A model generated the notes under the pieces. That model worked only from the letters and a program-made list of their open reading frames with translations. It had not been told where the DNA came from and did no database searches. A stretch of 64,000 bases of DNA from Plasmodium relictum (lineage: Eukaryota > Apicomplexa > Aconoidasida > Haemosporida > Plasmodiidae). The stretch spans positions 434,001 to 498,000 of the forward strand of contig NC_041689.1 of the NCBI RefSeq assembly GCF_900005765.1, written 5' to 3'. How positions within the stretch are numbered: the stretch's first letter is position 1; the number at the start of each line of letters is the position of its first letter. Below are positions 1 to 11,691 of this stretch, piece after piece. The translations under genes were made by a program, and so were the position numbers.

Positions 1-3000
1 TCTATTATCACATATATTTTCATTACTTTGTAAGTTATTCATATCATTGTATATATCATTATCTATGTTATTATACATATAATCATTTTCCATAAGATAT
101 AAATTCTTATTATTTTTTTCTAAGTTATTAAGTTTATTATACGCACAGTTATTTTCTGTAGGGTGCATATTTTCTATATTGTCATACATGTTTTGTTCAT
201 TATCCATATCATATATATCATTTTCATCATTCAAGTTATACATATTATCTTCATTATCTATATGGTATATATTATTTTCATTATTTATGTTATACATATT
301 GTATTTGTTATTAATATTAAACATTATTTCATCATTCTTTATATCATTCAAATTATTATGAATGCTGCTACATTTTTCTGTATTCATAGAATAATTATTT
401 TTAAAACTTTTTTTACTTAAACAAAAAACTGGATCAATGATTTCTTTTTCTTTTTCATTTGTTATTAAATTTATGTTTTTATTAAGTTCTAATATATTAT
501 TTGTTATTGGCAAACAATAAGTTTCCTTTTTTTCGTTATTTGAATAATAAGAATTATTATTAATGCTACTTTTTAAAAATCTAGAAGACTTCAAATTAAT
601 TTTATCATTATTATTTCCATTAAGCACACTAGAACATATATTTAAATTATTTTCTTCCTTTGAGTTATCACAGTATCTACTAATTGAATTATTATCTTTA
701 TTCATTAGTTTCGAATAATTAACATAATTGTTATTTTCCTTATCCTTAATATTAAATACATCATTTCCAAAAGCATTTTTCTCACAATCATTATAATCAT
801 TGTTAAATAAATTACTAGAAGAAAATTTTAAATAGTTGTTTGGAGATTTTTCATTACTTATAAGATCACCCTTATATGAAAAATTGTCAAATTTAATATT
901 TTTATAACTCAGTAGATCAATATTAAAGTCATTCATATATAAATTATTTTCAATTTCTACATTTTTTTTTCTACTATTATTATTAATGCTATTATCATTA
1001 TTATTATTATTATTTATATTAATGTTATTGTTACTATTATCATTGTTATTACTATTACTCATATTAATATTATTATTATTACTCATATTAACGTTATCAT
1101 TATTATTATTGTTATTATCGTTATTATTACTATTATCATTATTACTGCTATTATTATTGTTGTTATTGTTATTATTAACATTTTTATTATTATTATTATC
1201 ATTACTATTATTGTTATTATCGTTATTATTACTATTATTATTATTATTGCTATTATTATTATTATTGTTATTGTTAATATTATTATTATTTTGGTTGTTA
1301 TTGTTATTATTAATATTCTTATTATTATCATTGATGTTATTGTTACTACTATTATTATTCATATTACAATAATTTAAATTATGTTTATTTTTCTTCTTTT
1401 TATCATCAAACTTTTCCTCACAATCATTTGGAAAATCACTTCTATTAGTATCATAACATATCCCTTTATTATTTAAAATCAAATAATAATTATTACAATC
1501 TCCACTATTAACATTGGAAATAACTTCATTGTTTATTTCATTTTTATTATTAGGTGATAAATTACTATTAATCCATTTCATATCATAATTATTCTTTTTC
1601 ATTTTTTCACAACCCTTTTTCTTATCTTTTATATCGAAAGTGTCAAATTCATTGTGAAACATTAAATTATTTTCATCTATATATTTTTTGGTATATTCAT
1701 TTTTATATTTTAAATATGGAAAATCATTTTCTTTCATAAAAAAGGAATTACGATCATTTCCATTTGAATTTATGTTATCTGTATTATTATTTAAATTATT
1801 ATTACTGTTAGCATTACTTGAATTATTTTTAATTGAATTTTCGTTATTTGAGATATTTACATCGTTATCATGATTATAATTATTGTTATTATTATTATAT
1901 TCATGGTTATTCAAATAATTATTATCAACATATTTATTTATATTTTTATCACATAAACTATTATCATTATTGCTGGCATTTATATTATCATTGCTTATAT
2001 TATTAGCATTTCTACAAAAATCACTAACATCAAAATTTATATTCCTATTGAGGTTATTCTTATGCATAATAATATTATGCATGTTTTTCTTCATACGATC
2101 ATCGCATTGATCACTGTTTTCAATAGTGCATTTAAAACAATTTTTTTCATTTATATTTTCTTGCATATCATACATTGAAATAGAAACATTATTTTCTCTT
2201 CCATTTTCCAAGCTTTCATTTTCATTTAAAGTTAATTTCTCAAAAAATGAACATGTGTTCATGTTATTATTTTCCTTTTTCAAAAAATTATCATTATTTT
2301 GCTTACGCCTCCATTCATTAAGTGTATCATCAAAATTTAAAAATGATAAATTTTTGTTCATATTTAAATTATCAGAAAAATTTAAATGCTTGTACATATG
2401 TGAATTTTCTTCAAAATCATAATTTTTCTCAAAACTATTTACATTTAAAATACTCTCCCTACTACCTATATTTATTTTTTTATTTAAACTTTCCTCATCA
2501 ATTTCTTTTTGCATTATATTAATATTATCATTTTCATAATAATTATAATTCTGATAGATTTCATCATTCTCTTCTTCTATATTTTTATGTAGATTAAGAA
2601 TATTATTCGTATATATAGTACTATCAGTTGTCATACAATCTGTCTTCATTTCTTTTGCATTACTTTCACCTGATGCATTATAATTTTTAAAATTTTTATT
2701 CAGTAAAACATAATCGTTGATATCATAATTAAAAGAATTTTCATTATTTTTAAATAATAAATAGTCATTTGAAAAATCTTTTAATTCTTCCTTATTTTCA
2801 ATTTTAGTTTCGTCATTCTTTTTTATATTCTTCATTTCACATATATCAAATGAATTATCATTATAATCGCTTTCCATATAATTTAAATATCTATCGTTCA
2901 AAAAATTATTATTCATATACTTTTTTTCATAACTTAAATTATTATGTAGTTTTTCATTTTTTTCATGTGGAGAAGTAAAAATGTTACTATTACAATTATT

Positions 3001-4362
3001 ATAATAGTCATTTCCATATATATCATTATTATGAAAGTTATTGCTATTTACCTTACTAAAACAATTTTCTTTTTTTTCTGATTTATTGCAATTTTCTTTT
3101 ATAGTAATATAAGTTTTACCTACATCATTATTTAAATCATTATTTTTTGAATTTTTCGATGATTTAAAGCAATCTTCATTGCTAATATTCAGTTGTAATA
3201 TATTTTCTTCATTATAATTATTAACTTTGTTCATACATGTGTTTAAAATTACATTCGTACTATTCTTATTTTCTAAAATAGAATTATTATTTTCTTTATC
3301 ATTATATCTTATGCTATTTGTTACACTTTTCTTATTTTCTTTAATATAATTAAAATTCTCAATATCAGTTCTACCTTTTATATTACCTTCTAGATTTAGA
3401 TAATTTTTTATATAGCAATTTTTTTTAATAATGGAAGAATTTTTTTCTGAATTTGCATTTACATCAATATTTAAAAAATTATTTATATTTTTCGTCTTTT
3501 TTTTTGGATTATAAGTTTTAAAAGAGTTATTATTTGAATTACTTACAATATTTGCATTATTATAAATACTATTATTATTATTATTATAATTGTTATTGTT
3601 ATTATTTGTGCTACAAAACTTATTAATGTTTTTATTTGAAACATTAACATTAATTGATTTATTTAAGTTATCATATATATTATTTCTATTTTTATTCATA
3701 TTATTTATGTTACAACTCATATTATTGCTGTTATCGTTATTAATATAATTATAGTTACAATTATTTACATCATTATTAGAATCATTATTATAAGTATCAC
3801 TTAAGAAGTTCGTATTTGAATAAATATTATTTAAATTTTTATTTTCATCAGAACTAATTTTATTATTTGTGTTATGATTAAGTTTATTAAATAACATACA
3901 TTCCATATTATCCTTTGAATTAGTTTTAATTTCTTCATCAAAATTATTTGTATCTGTTTTTTCCTCAAGATAATTAGATTCTGAATTGAAAAAATTATTT
4001 TTATTCTTTCTAAAATCATTAAACAAACCATTAATGTTATTATTATTTTTACTTAATGTATTTTTACTACCAATAGTAGCAGAATTCATATTATAGTTAC
4101 TTTCTATATTAATATCATTTAACTTTTTAATTTGCACATTCTGCTCGTTTTTTATATCCCTTTTTTCATTATTTATTGTTTTATAATTAATATTCAGTAC
4201 ATTTTGATAATAAGAATTATACATACTTAAATTTTCATTCACATTTAATTGCTTTTCTGATTTGCTTTCTATGTCATTTTTATTTTTTAAAACAAAATTA
4301 TTCACATCATTTTCTTCCAAATTATTAGTATTACTTTCTCCATCTTTATATCTGTTATCCAT
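1..4362 (-). CDS. Giant Asn-rich protein, N-terminal 1454 residues (gene runs off the left edge)
   Basis: The minus strand is open from an ATG at 4362 to the window edge, 1454 codons with no stop; I sampled about ten lines codon by codon and all were open. The start reads MDNRYKDGESNTNNLEEND. The protein is dominated by Asn with Asp, Lys, Ser, Glu and Tyr. The densest part, encoded by about 965-1365, is close to pure Asn broken by Ser and Asp. I see no signal peptide, membrane segment or globular domain; a short more complex patch (about 2290-2320) reads DDTLNEWRRKQ. Such proteins in Plasmodium are often regulators whose folded domain (for example AP2 or zinc finger) lies far downstream, which here would be outside the window. 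The function is unknown. The long gene-free region upstream fits a gene with an extended promoter, but that is inference. Confidence 0.78.
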   Translation of the reverse strand, partial: MDNRYKDGESNTNNLEENDVNNFVLKNKNDIESKSEKQLNVNENLSMYNSYYQNVLNINYKTINNEKRDIKNEQNVQIKKLNDINIESNYNMNSATIGSKNTLSKNNNNINGLFNDFRKNKNNFFNSESNYLEEKTDTNNFDEEIKTNSKDNMECMLFNKLNHNTNNKISSDENKNLNNIYSNTNFLSDTYNNDSNNDVNNCNYNYINNDNSNNMSCNINNMNKNRNNIYDNLNKSINVNVSNKNINKFCSTNNNNNNYNNNNNSIYNNANIVSNSNNNSFKTYNPKKKTKNINNFLNIDVNANSEKNSSIIKKNCYIKNYLNLEGNIKGRTDIENFNYIKENKKSVTNSIRYNDKENNNSILENKNSTNVILNTCMNKVNNYNEENILQLNISNEDCFKSSKNSKNNDLNNDVGKTYITIKENCNKSEKKENCFSKVNSNNFHNNDIYGNDYYNNCNSNIFTSPHEKNEKLHNNLSYEKKYMNNNFLNDRYLNYMESDYNDNSFDICEMKNIKKNDETKIENKEELKDFSNDYLLFKNNENSFNYDINDYVLLNKNFKNYNASGESNAKEMKTDCMTTDSTIYTNNILNLHKNIEEENDEIYQNYNYYENDNINIMQKEIDEESLNKKINIGSRESILNVNSFEKNYDFEENSHMYKHLNFSDNLNMNKNLSFLNFDDTLNEWRRKQNNDNFLKKENNNMNTCSFFEKLTLNENESLENGRENNVSISMYDMQENINEKNCFKCTIENSDQCDDRMKKNMHNIIMHKNNLNRNINFDVSDFCRNANNISNDNINASNNDNSLCDKNINKYVDNNYLNNHEYNNNNNNYNHDNDVNISNNENSIKNNSSNANSNNNLNNNTDNINSNGNDRNSFFMKENDFPYLKYKNEYTKKYIDENNLMFHNEFDTFDIKDKKKGCEKMKKNNYDMKWINSNLSPNNKNEINNEVISNVNSGDCNNYYLILNNKGICYDTNRSDFPNDCEEKFDDKKKKNKHNLNYCNMNNNSSNNNINDNNKNINNNNNNQNNNNINNNNNNNNSNNNNNSNNNDNNNNSNDNNNNKNVNNNNNNNNNSSNNDNSNNNDNNNNNNDNVNMSNNNNINMSNSNNNDNSNNNININNNNNNDNSINNNSRKKNVEIENNLYMNDFNIDLLSYKNIKFDNFSYKGDLISNEKSPNNYLKFSSSNLFNNDYNDCEKNAFGNDVFNIKDKENNNYVNYSKLMNKDNNSISRYCDNSKEENNLNICSSVLNGNNNDKINLKSSRFLKSSINNNSYYSNNEKKETYCLPITNNILELNKNINLITNEKEKEIIDPVFCLSKKSFKNNYSMNTEKCSSIHNNLNDIKNDEIMFNINNKYNMYNINNENNIYHIDNEDNMYNLNDENDIYDMDNEQNMYDNIENMHPTENNCAYNKLNNLEKNNKNLYLMENDYMYNNIDNDIYNDMNNLQSNENICDNR
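961..1380. repeat. AAT/ATT trinucleotide-rich low-complexity tract inside the Asn-rich gene
   Basis: Plus-strand runs of att/atc/act/gtt triplets encode Asn/Asp/Ser on the minus strand. The opposite strand yields an apparent Leu-rich ORF that is only a shadow. The tract is likely to vary in length between isolates. Confidence 0.8.
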
Positions 4363-5168
4363 TTTTAAAATTTTATGAATTGATTTTTTTTTTTATAAAA
4401 TTCCAATTTTTTATATAATTAAAGTTATGTTCATAATATAAAAAATTATGCAACTAATCTTTTTTTTTGCTTTAATTTTTCTACTTATCATATACATATA
4501 TACATACAAACATGTGTATATGTATAAGTATATATTCCTATAAAAGACTATTTCACAATTTATATTAAAAATATAATTATTTTACATGATATATATTAAA
4601 TAACGATAAAATAAAAACATGAAAAATCATTAATGAAATATATAATATATTGCTTTTATAAAGCATTCATGAAATTTTCATAGTTAAAATAATTATTATA
4701 CATATATATATATGTGCTTTTATGTATATATTATATATATTAATGTTATTAAAAAAAGAATTTAATGAGTATTAAAAAGAAAAAAAAAAAATAATACATA
4801 TAATTAACCTTTATCCTACATAATTCTACATAAATTTAAAATTATTAAAAAAACATATAAAAAGAGGATAAAGCATATACAAGTATATTCTTGTTGTATG
4901 TTATACACACATTGCAAAACAAAATTCCCAAAATAAAAAATGTTATTAAGTTTATGCAAAAAGGTAAATAAAAAAAAAAAAAAAAATCATAAACTTCTTA
5001 CGAAAAGACGTAAGTGGTATTTTGTTCATTACGTATTAAAATAAGGATAAATAAATTATTAATATTTTATTAATTTAGGAAATCATAACGTATGCATATT
5101 CTGATATTTAAAAGAAGTCATAAAAAACAAAATGAAAGAAAAAAAAATAAAACAAAAGTCAATACGGG

Positions 5169-5172
<4 letters not shown>

Positions 5173-5219
<47 letters not shown>
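5173..5219. repeat. (AT)n microsatellite
   Basis: An uninterrupted AT dinucleotide run of about 47 bases, self-complementary. Confidence 0.95.
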
Positions 5220-5221
<2 letters not shown>

Positions 5222-6576
5222 ACACACACGTAGATATAATATATATATCTTTTAATATATTAATTGTGCCTAATTTCCTCAAATCATAAAAAAATGTTAA
5301 TAAACATGATGAAATAATATTCATAAATTACTCATAAAATTTAAAACAAAAGAAAAAAAACTTAAAAATAAATAGAATTTAAATTAAGTACTGTTTGTAA
5401 TAAATTAAAAATAAAAAATATATTTATATAAAAAAATAATATAAAATAAAAATTTAATAAAAGGGGATTCAGTTTACTTTTTATGATGAAATTTTTATAT
5501 ATATTTTTTTTTTCTTATAAAATTATTTTGTTGTAGTTAAATATATGCTTAAAATAAAAAAGATTTACATTACTCTTAGAATATAGATAGAGTTTAATAA
5601 TTGCCTTATCATTTTTTTCAATTAATTAAGAATTGTAAGATTCTACTTTTTAATTGCCATAATTTGTATAATGTTAAAACAATTATACAATAAAAAAATT
5701 AATAAAAAAAAAAATTTTTTTTTTAATATTTAAAATGTTTTAACATAAAAAAAAAGTTCACAAAATATTAAATATCTATATATGAAAAATTTTGAACAAA
5801 GTATTTTAAAATTACAACAAAATGAATAGATTAAAAAAATTTAAAATGAAATTAAAAAGAAAATAAAAGTAAATTTTTATGAAAAATAATAATTCTTAAT
5901 ATACATATTTTTTTATTTTATAAAATGATCATTAAAAAAAAAAAAAAATGCAAAATTAGAATATATAACATATAATTTAAAGTATTAAAACAATAGATTT
6001 GTGTATTTATTAAAACTTTTTTGTACTTATACATATTGTTTTAATCTTTTATAAAACAAAAAAAAAGAAAAAATCAGCATACATCTTCCTTTGATAATAT
6101 TATGTAACTTGTCTATTTTATTTCCTTGATCTATTCTGTTTATTTTTTTTTAAATATATTTATGTGTATGCATATTTTATATTATAAATCACTATTTGTT
6201 AACTTTAAAAAAAAATATATAATATTTTTAATTTAAAATATTTTTTAGCATTCTGCTATAAATTTCTTATGAATATATAAAATAAAATGAAAAAAGAGAA
6301 AAAAAAAATTATTTAAAGCATGAATTAAAGTATTTTTTACAATTATTTCTATGTTAGAATAATACATGAGTATTTATTAAACAAAAAAAAAAGAGAAAAA
6401 AAAAAATTACATAAAAATATTAAATATATTTTAATTCATTTTATAAAATATAATTGTATCAGAACTAAATAAAAGGACCTAAAAACAAAAAGACAAGAAA
6501 AAAAAAAATTAAAAAAAAAGCATTTGTTTTATTTAACCTATTTTTTTATTGATATTATTAATTATATTTATACATA

Positions 6577-6581
<5 letters not shown>

Positions 6582-6611
<30 letters not shown>
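6582..6611. repeat. (TA)n microsatellite
   Basis: An uninterrupted TA run of about 30 bases in the gene-free region. Confidence 0.95.
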
Positions 6612-6613
<2 letters not shown>

Positions 6614-9600
6614 AAATACATTTTTTCTTTTTTCAAAAAAAAAATATACATGTATATAAAACATAAATATTCGTATATAAAGTGGAGTTTTGCTTAATCA
6701 AATTGAAAATTTGAACAATTATATATAAAATATTGAAAATACATATGCACATTTATATATTAAATGTAATAAAATTATAAATAATGAATATATATATATA
6801 TGAAAATAAAAACAAAAACGTCATAAAATTTTTTTTTATATCTACTGATAATGCCAAGAAAATATTAAATTTAGTATAGTATATATTTTTTACTTAATTA
6901 AAAATATATATCTATATTAAAAAAAATTTAATACTATAATTATTTTAAAAAATTAATAGTTATATAAAATATTATTCACAATATGTATTATACATTAAAG
7001 TCTTAAAAAAAAAAAAAATAATCAAAAGCATGTATTTTTAATGGATTTTCTGTTAACTTTTTTTAGGTATTAAATTATTATATGAAAAAAAAAAATAAGT
7101 TAAAATATTAACAAAAAAAAAAAAAAAAAAAAATTAAATATTAAATTAGTGTAATATTATTCCTTTTATTATATAACATAAATGAATAATTATAAATATA
7201 AAATATATATATTACATTAAATAATTTTTAATTGTGCAAAAATTATTTATATATTAACAACAATTAAATGTATTTTATAAATAAAAAAAAAAAAATGTAT
7301 TTTATTAAATTTCAATTATAGCACTTCACATATTTTGACATCTAAAATATTAAATAAAAAAAACATTTCATTAAATTTTCTTATTTAATTTATGCTATTA
7401 GGTACACATATATAAACGCACATGTACATATACATATTCATATATTATATATATATATATATATATGTATTATTTTTTTTAAATGAAAAAAAAGATATAT
7501 AATAAAATAATATAAGCTTTATTAAAATAATTTTTTTTCTGTTTTTTTCAGATACACTCTTATATAAATTTATGTTATAAAAATCAAATTTTTTTTAAAT
7601 AAGAAATATATCTTTATAAAATTTTCAAAATTTTTTTACATTTGTATTTTTATTTTTTACATCTTTTTTTCAATTTTTCTATTATTATAAAATAAATACA
7701 CTTATAGATTAAGTATGCATACATGAACACTAATAAAATAAATGTTTGCTTTTTTTTTTTTTTAATATTAAATATTTATTAATGTATAATTAAAAAAATA
7801 AAAATAATTTTATTTATATATTTAAATATTTTTCTTATTTTTTTTTTATTTATTATTAGTTGACCATCTAAAAATGGAAAATTTTTCCTTTACTATAAAG
7901 GAATATATATATGATCATAAAATGAGCTTTGTAATTTATTATTTTTTTTTTATATTTCTGCATGCGAATCGAAAATTCTTTTATTATAAATATTTTTTAT
8001 ATAATTTTTTTTTTCAACACTTACGAATTTATGATACTTTAAGAAAAAAATATATTTTTTTAATTACAACACATTAGAAGAATTATATAAAATATATTGT
8101 ATTTTTTTTAGTTATAATGACTTTATTACTATTTTATAAATGCATGCATTTTTTTTACACATCTATATGGACATAAAAATAAAATTTATACTAATAAACT
8201 TCTCATAAAATTAAAATTAGGTAAAGTGTAAAATTAGTATAAATAGTATTCCATTTTTTTTCTTCTTTTCCTCTATATGTATTTTGTCATATTTAATTAA
8301 TTTTTAAAATAAATTTTATTTTTTCTAATATTATAATTTTTCCTTCTAAGATTTTTTTTCAAAATTATTTTAGAATTTAATAAAAATATAATAATTTATT
8401 GTAAAATATTGTCCTAAATTATTGTATTAATAATTCACATTTTTACACAATACACAAAAATGTACAAAAGCAAATATAATAGGATAAAAAAAGACAACTT
8501 TTATAAATTAAACTTTTTTTTTAAAACTTATAGAAATTATAATTTATATATATTTTTAAATAATATTTATTGAATGTTTTTAAAGTATTAAAATGTTTTA
8601 ATGAAAGATAATAACGAGTTCTTATAATTAAAATATAGTATACTTCTGTGTATAGAAAAGTAAAATAAAACAAAAATGAGAAAATAAATAGAGTGAGCTA
8701 TCTATCTTTATATCTCTTTTTAATTTTTTTTTTTTTTTGCTACATTATAATGTGCACTAAAATTTTAAAGGTTTTCCAAAAATTTGTTCGTTAAATGGAA
8801 AAATATATTTATAGAAATAAAAGACAAAAAAAAAAAAAAAATACTAAAAATATTACAATAAACTTATGTATTTTAACAAAAATATTAATTATTAAATTTT
8901 TTCACGAATATAATTTTACTTTGATTTTTATTTATTTTTTACTTTTCATATATGCAGTAATATAGATTATTTTTTTTAATATTTATATTTTTTTCTTACA
9001 TAAATGAGAAAAAAGTATATAAATAGATGAGGTGCATTAAATAAATAAGAGAAAAAAAATTTTTTGATCATTTTATACATACTGCTATATTTTTTTATAT
9101 TTGTTGAGTGCATTAAATTATTTTAACGTTTTTTTTTTTTTTAATTCGTAAATTTTATAACAAAAAATAGCAAGACATGATTGTAAAATGTAAAGACACG
9201 CGAATAAAATAAAAAAAAGAAAAACACTTTAGAAAAAAAAAAAAAATAAAATACTACATTAAATTATTTTTTAATATATGAAACATGTACATTTTAAAAA
9301 TGTTCAATCAAAATATTTAAAAATTTAACAATAATAAATTATGTAAAATTTATTTAAATTATTATATGCTGGATTTAAATAGAGAAAATAATTGAGTCGT
9401 TTTATTATTTTATTTTTTAATAAATGTTTATGTATTATTTTTCATATTTATTTTCTCTTTGAAGATAAAATATTTTTTAATATTTTCTATTTCTTCCATT
9501 TTTAACTGAAAAACATTTTAATAAATTACATAAATACATGCATTTTTTTATAATTTTTGTAAATTATATAAAAATGACATTTATAATTAATTATTTCTAC

Positions 9601-10974
9601 ATATATTTCATCTAATTTCTTTATAATTATAAAGAAAAATATATATAATAAAAATCCTTTAAAAAAAAAGCAAAGTTATGCTGCATTTTATTCAAAGACA
9701 CTTTAATTTTTGTTAAAAAATTGTAATATTCTTTTCAAACTTTTTTTTTTTTTTACTAAAAAGATATCTCATATATATTAATAATTTAATCAATATAATA
9801 AAATTTCTTGAAACTTAATTTTAAGTATTTATTTTAAAGTTTGATAAGACTTTTCGAGAAAATAAAAAAGAAAAATAAAAAAAATAAAAACAGGGAAATA
9901 AATAAATATTAATAGCATCTCTAAACATTTTACTGGTAAATAAGATGAAAGATAAAAAGAAATTTTTTTTATATATCTTTATGTAAAGTGTTGACGTATT
10001 ATTTATTTTTTTAAATTATAAATATCCTTAAATATAAAAGATATATTTAATTATAAATAATGAAAATAAAATATAAATTTTTTTATTTCATCTGTTTTAA
10101 TTGTGGATTCTTCAGAAATGAAGATAAAAAAGCAATTATTTAATCTAAACTTAATCTATTTTAAATTATACTAGTTTCATAAAGGAATTCCTTCTTCCCA
10201 TTATCTAATTAAAGATACCTACTCATGTAATAGTAAAATATTTATTTTTTTGTATTTAAGGAGTTGATTTTATTAAATATATTCTCATATGGTATTCAAA
10301 TATCTCTAATTTTTCTTTTCTTTTAAAAGTATGAATGTATAGTCTAAAAGGTAAAAATAATTAAAATCAAATTAAATTCAATAAGTGATATTTTAATTTT
10401 TTTTTAATCATTCTTTTATATATATATAAGATATAATTTGTAATATATATATTCTCTTTAATAAAGCTCTTTGTAAAGGTTCAAATTTATTAAAAATATA
10501 ATGAATATTTTATATTAGTCATTAAAAAAATTAATAAATTTGAAATATGCCATATTCAGAAAATTTTTATATATTCTAGAAACTATTTTATTTAATATAA
10601 TTTTTTTTTTATGATTATTTTATGTCTATATTAATAAAATCCTTATACTTCATAAATAAATTTAGATAATTTTTAAAAAAGCATATATAGAAAATTTTTA
10701 TTTTCAACCGATTTAGAAAACTCACCCTTAAATTCATTTGATTATTAAAAAAAAAAAAAAAAGATACATATTATTATATTTAGTTTTGCTTAAATTTATA
10801 TGATAATACAAGTATATAAAAATATATTTATTAGATGTATTCATTTTAGTTTAAGTGAATTTTACAAGATTTCTCTTTTATGTATATAAAAAAAAAAAAA
10901 ATTTAAAAAGAGAGTAAACAATTTGTGAAGCTTTTTTTTTATTTTTCTTCATGCATTCATATAAATACAAAACT

Positions 10975-11691
10975 TCATGAAATCTTTGATAAATTTATTT
11001 TGGGTATATTTATTTTAGATGTTTTCATAATATTTCTATTTATTTTATGTAATTCATAAATGTCTTTATCAGAACTGTTTTCCTTACTATCATTTATTCT
11101 ATTTATTTTTTTTATTTCTTTATTTAGTAAGTTTATTTCTTTTTTTTCCTTTTCTTCTTTTCCAGCTTTTAATTTTTCATATTTTATATTTTTTCTTATA
11201 AAATAGTTTTTCTCAATACCTTCTATATTTTTTTCTTTTTTTTTTTTTGATGAATTTTTTTTTTTAATATCAAAAGGTTTATTTTGAATATTACCTTTTT
11301 TAGGTATTACTGAATCAAAAGTATTTTCTATTAAAATACATTCTTCTTTATTAATATGACTACTATTAGATTTATTATTATTATTATTATTACTGTTTTC
11401 GATGTTAAAAAAAAAATTATCTAAAATTTTTATTTTATCCAAGTTCTTAAAATTTTTTTTTTTCTTTTTTAGCCTTGTACTTATATCATCATTTATCATA
11501 GTTTTTAAGCTTTTTAAGTGATTATCTTTTACATTAAAGTCACTTCCTGTATTATAATATATATCAAATAACCTAAAACTCAAATTAGTTTTTGCAGTCT
11601 CTGGTATTTCTATCTCATTTTGATCTATTACATATTTTTCTGGATAACATGCATGTAGGCAATTAGAATAATAATCTTTTATTGAATTCAT
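10975..11691 (-). CDS. Conserved-looking protein of unknown function, 238 residues
   Basis: A single ORF from ATG at 11691, starting MNSIKDYYSNCLHACYPEKY. The first 75 residues or so have balanced composition (Cys, Pro, aromatic and charged residues) and look like a small folded segment. The rest is Lys/Asn/Glu-rich with poly-Lys stretches and is probably disordered. It ends with a repeated pattern, INIPKINLSKIS. There is no signal peptide or membrane segment. I do not recognise the family. It is flanked by gene-free stretches of 6.6 and 4.4 kb, so it stands alone. It is very likely a real gene, because its codon pattern and complexity differ sharply from the flanks. Its function cannot be stated. 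Confidence 0.72.
   Translation of the reverse strand: MNSIKDYYSNCLHACYPEKYVIDQNEIEIPETAKTNLSFRLFDIYYNTGSDFNVKDNHLKSLKTMINDDISTRLKKKKKNFKNLDKIKILDNFFFNIENSNNNNNNKSNSSHINKEECILIENTFDSVIPKKGNIQNKPFDIKKKNSSKKKKEKNIEGIEKNYFIRKNIKYEKLKAGKEEKEKKEINLLNKEIKKINRINDSKENSSDKDIYELHKINRNIMKTSKINIPKINLSKIS

Larger units (their letters stand above)
4363..10974. other. Gene-free region, 6.6 kb
   Basis: This stretch lies upstream of the Asn-rich gene and downstream of the small minus-strand gene. It holds poly(A)/poly(T) runs and (TA)n microsatellites at 5173-5219, 6582-6611 and about 7446-7466. No ORF has coding-like composition. It is long for a Plasmodium intergenic gap, so regulatory sequence or a non-coding transcript is possible. 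I see no specific element I can defend. Confidence 0.6.

Noticed and set aside
986-1372. Leu-rich 128-residue plus-strand ORF, with similar ORFs at 163-420 and 1688-1873
   Set aside because: They are antisense shadows of the Asn-rich minus-strand gene, created by ATT/GTT triplet runs.
5118-5324. Minus-strand ORF rich in Ile/Tyr
   Set aside because: It is produced by the (AT)n microsatellite read as alternating Tyr-Ile codons.
7874-8077. Plus-strand 67-residue ORF starting MENFSFTIKEYIYDHKMSF
   Set aside because: The first 20 residues look reasonable, but the rest is Phe/Tyr/Lys filler. Possible splicing to the acceptor near 8110 gives an immediate stop. Not supported as a gene.
10478-10490. 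GGTTCAAAT resembling a tRNA T-loop
   Set aside because: No acceptor, D or anticodon stems can be formed around it. No tRNA is present.
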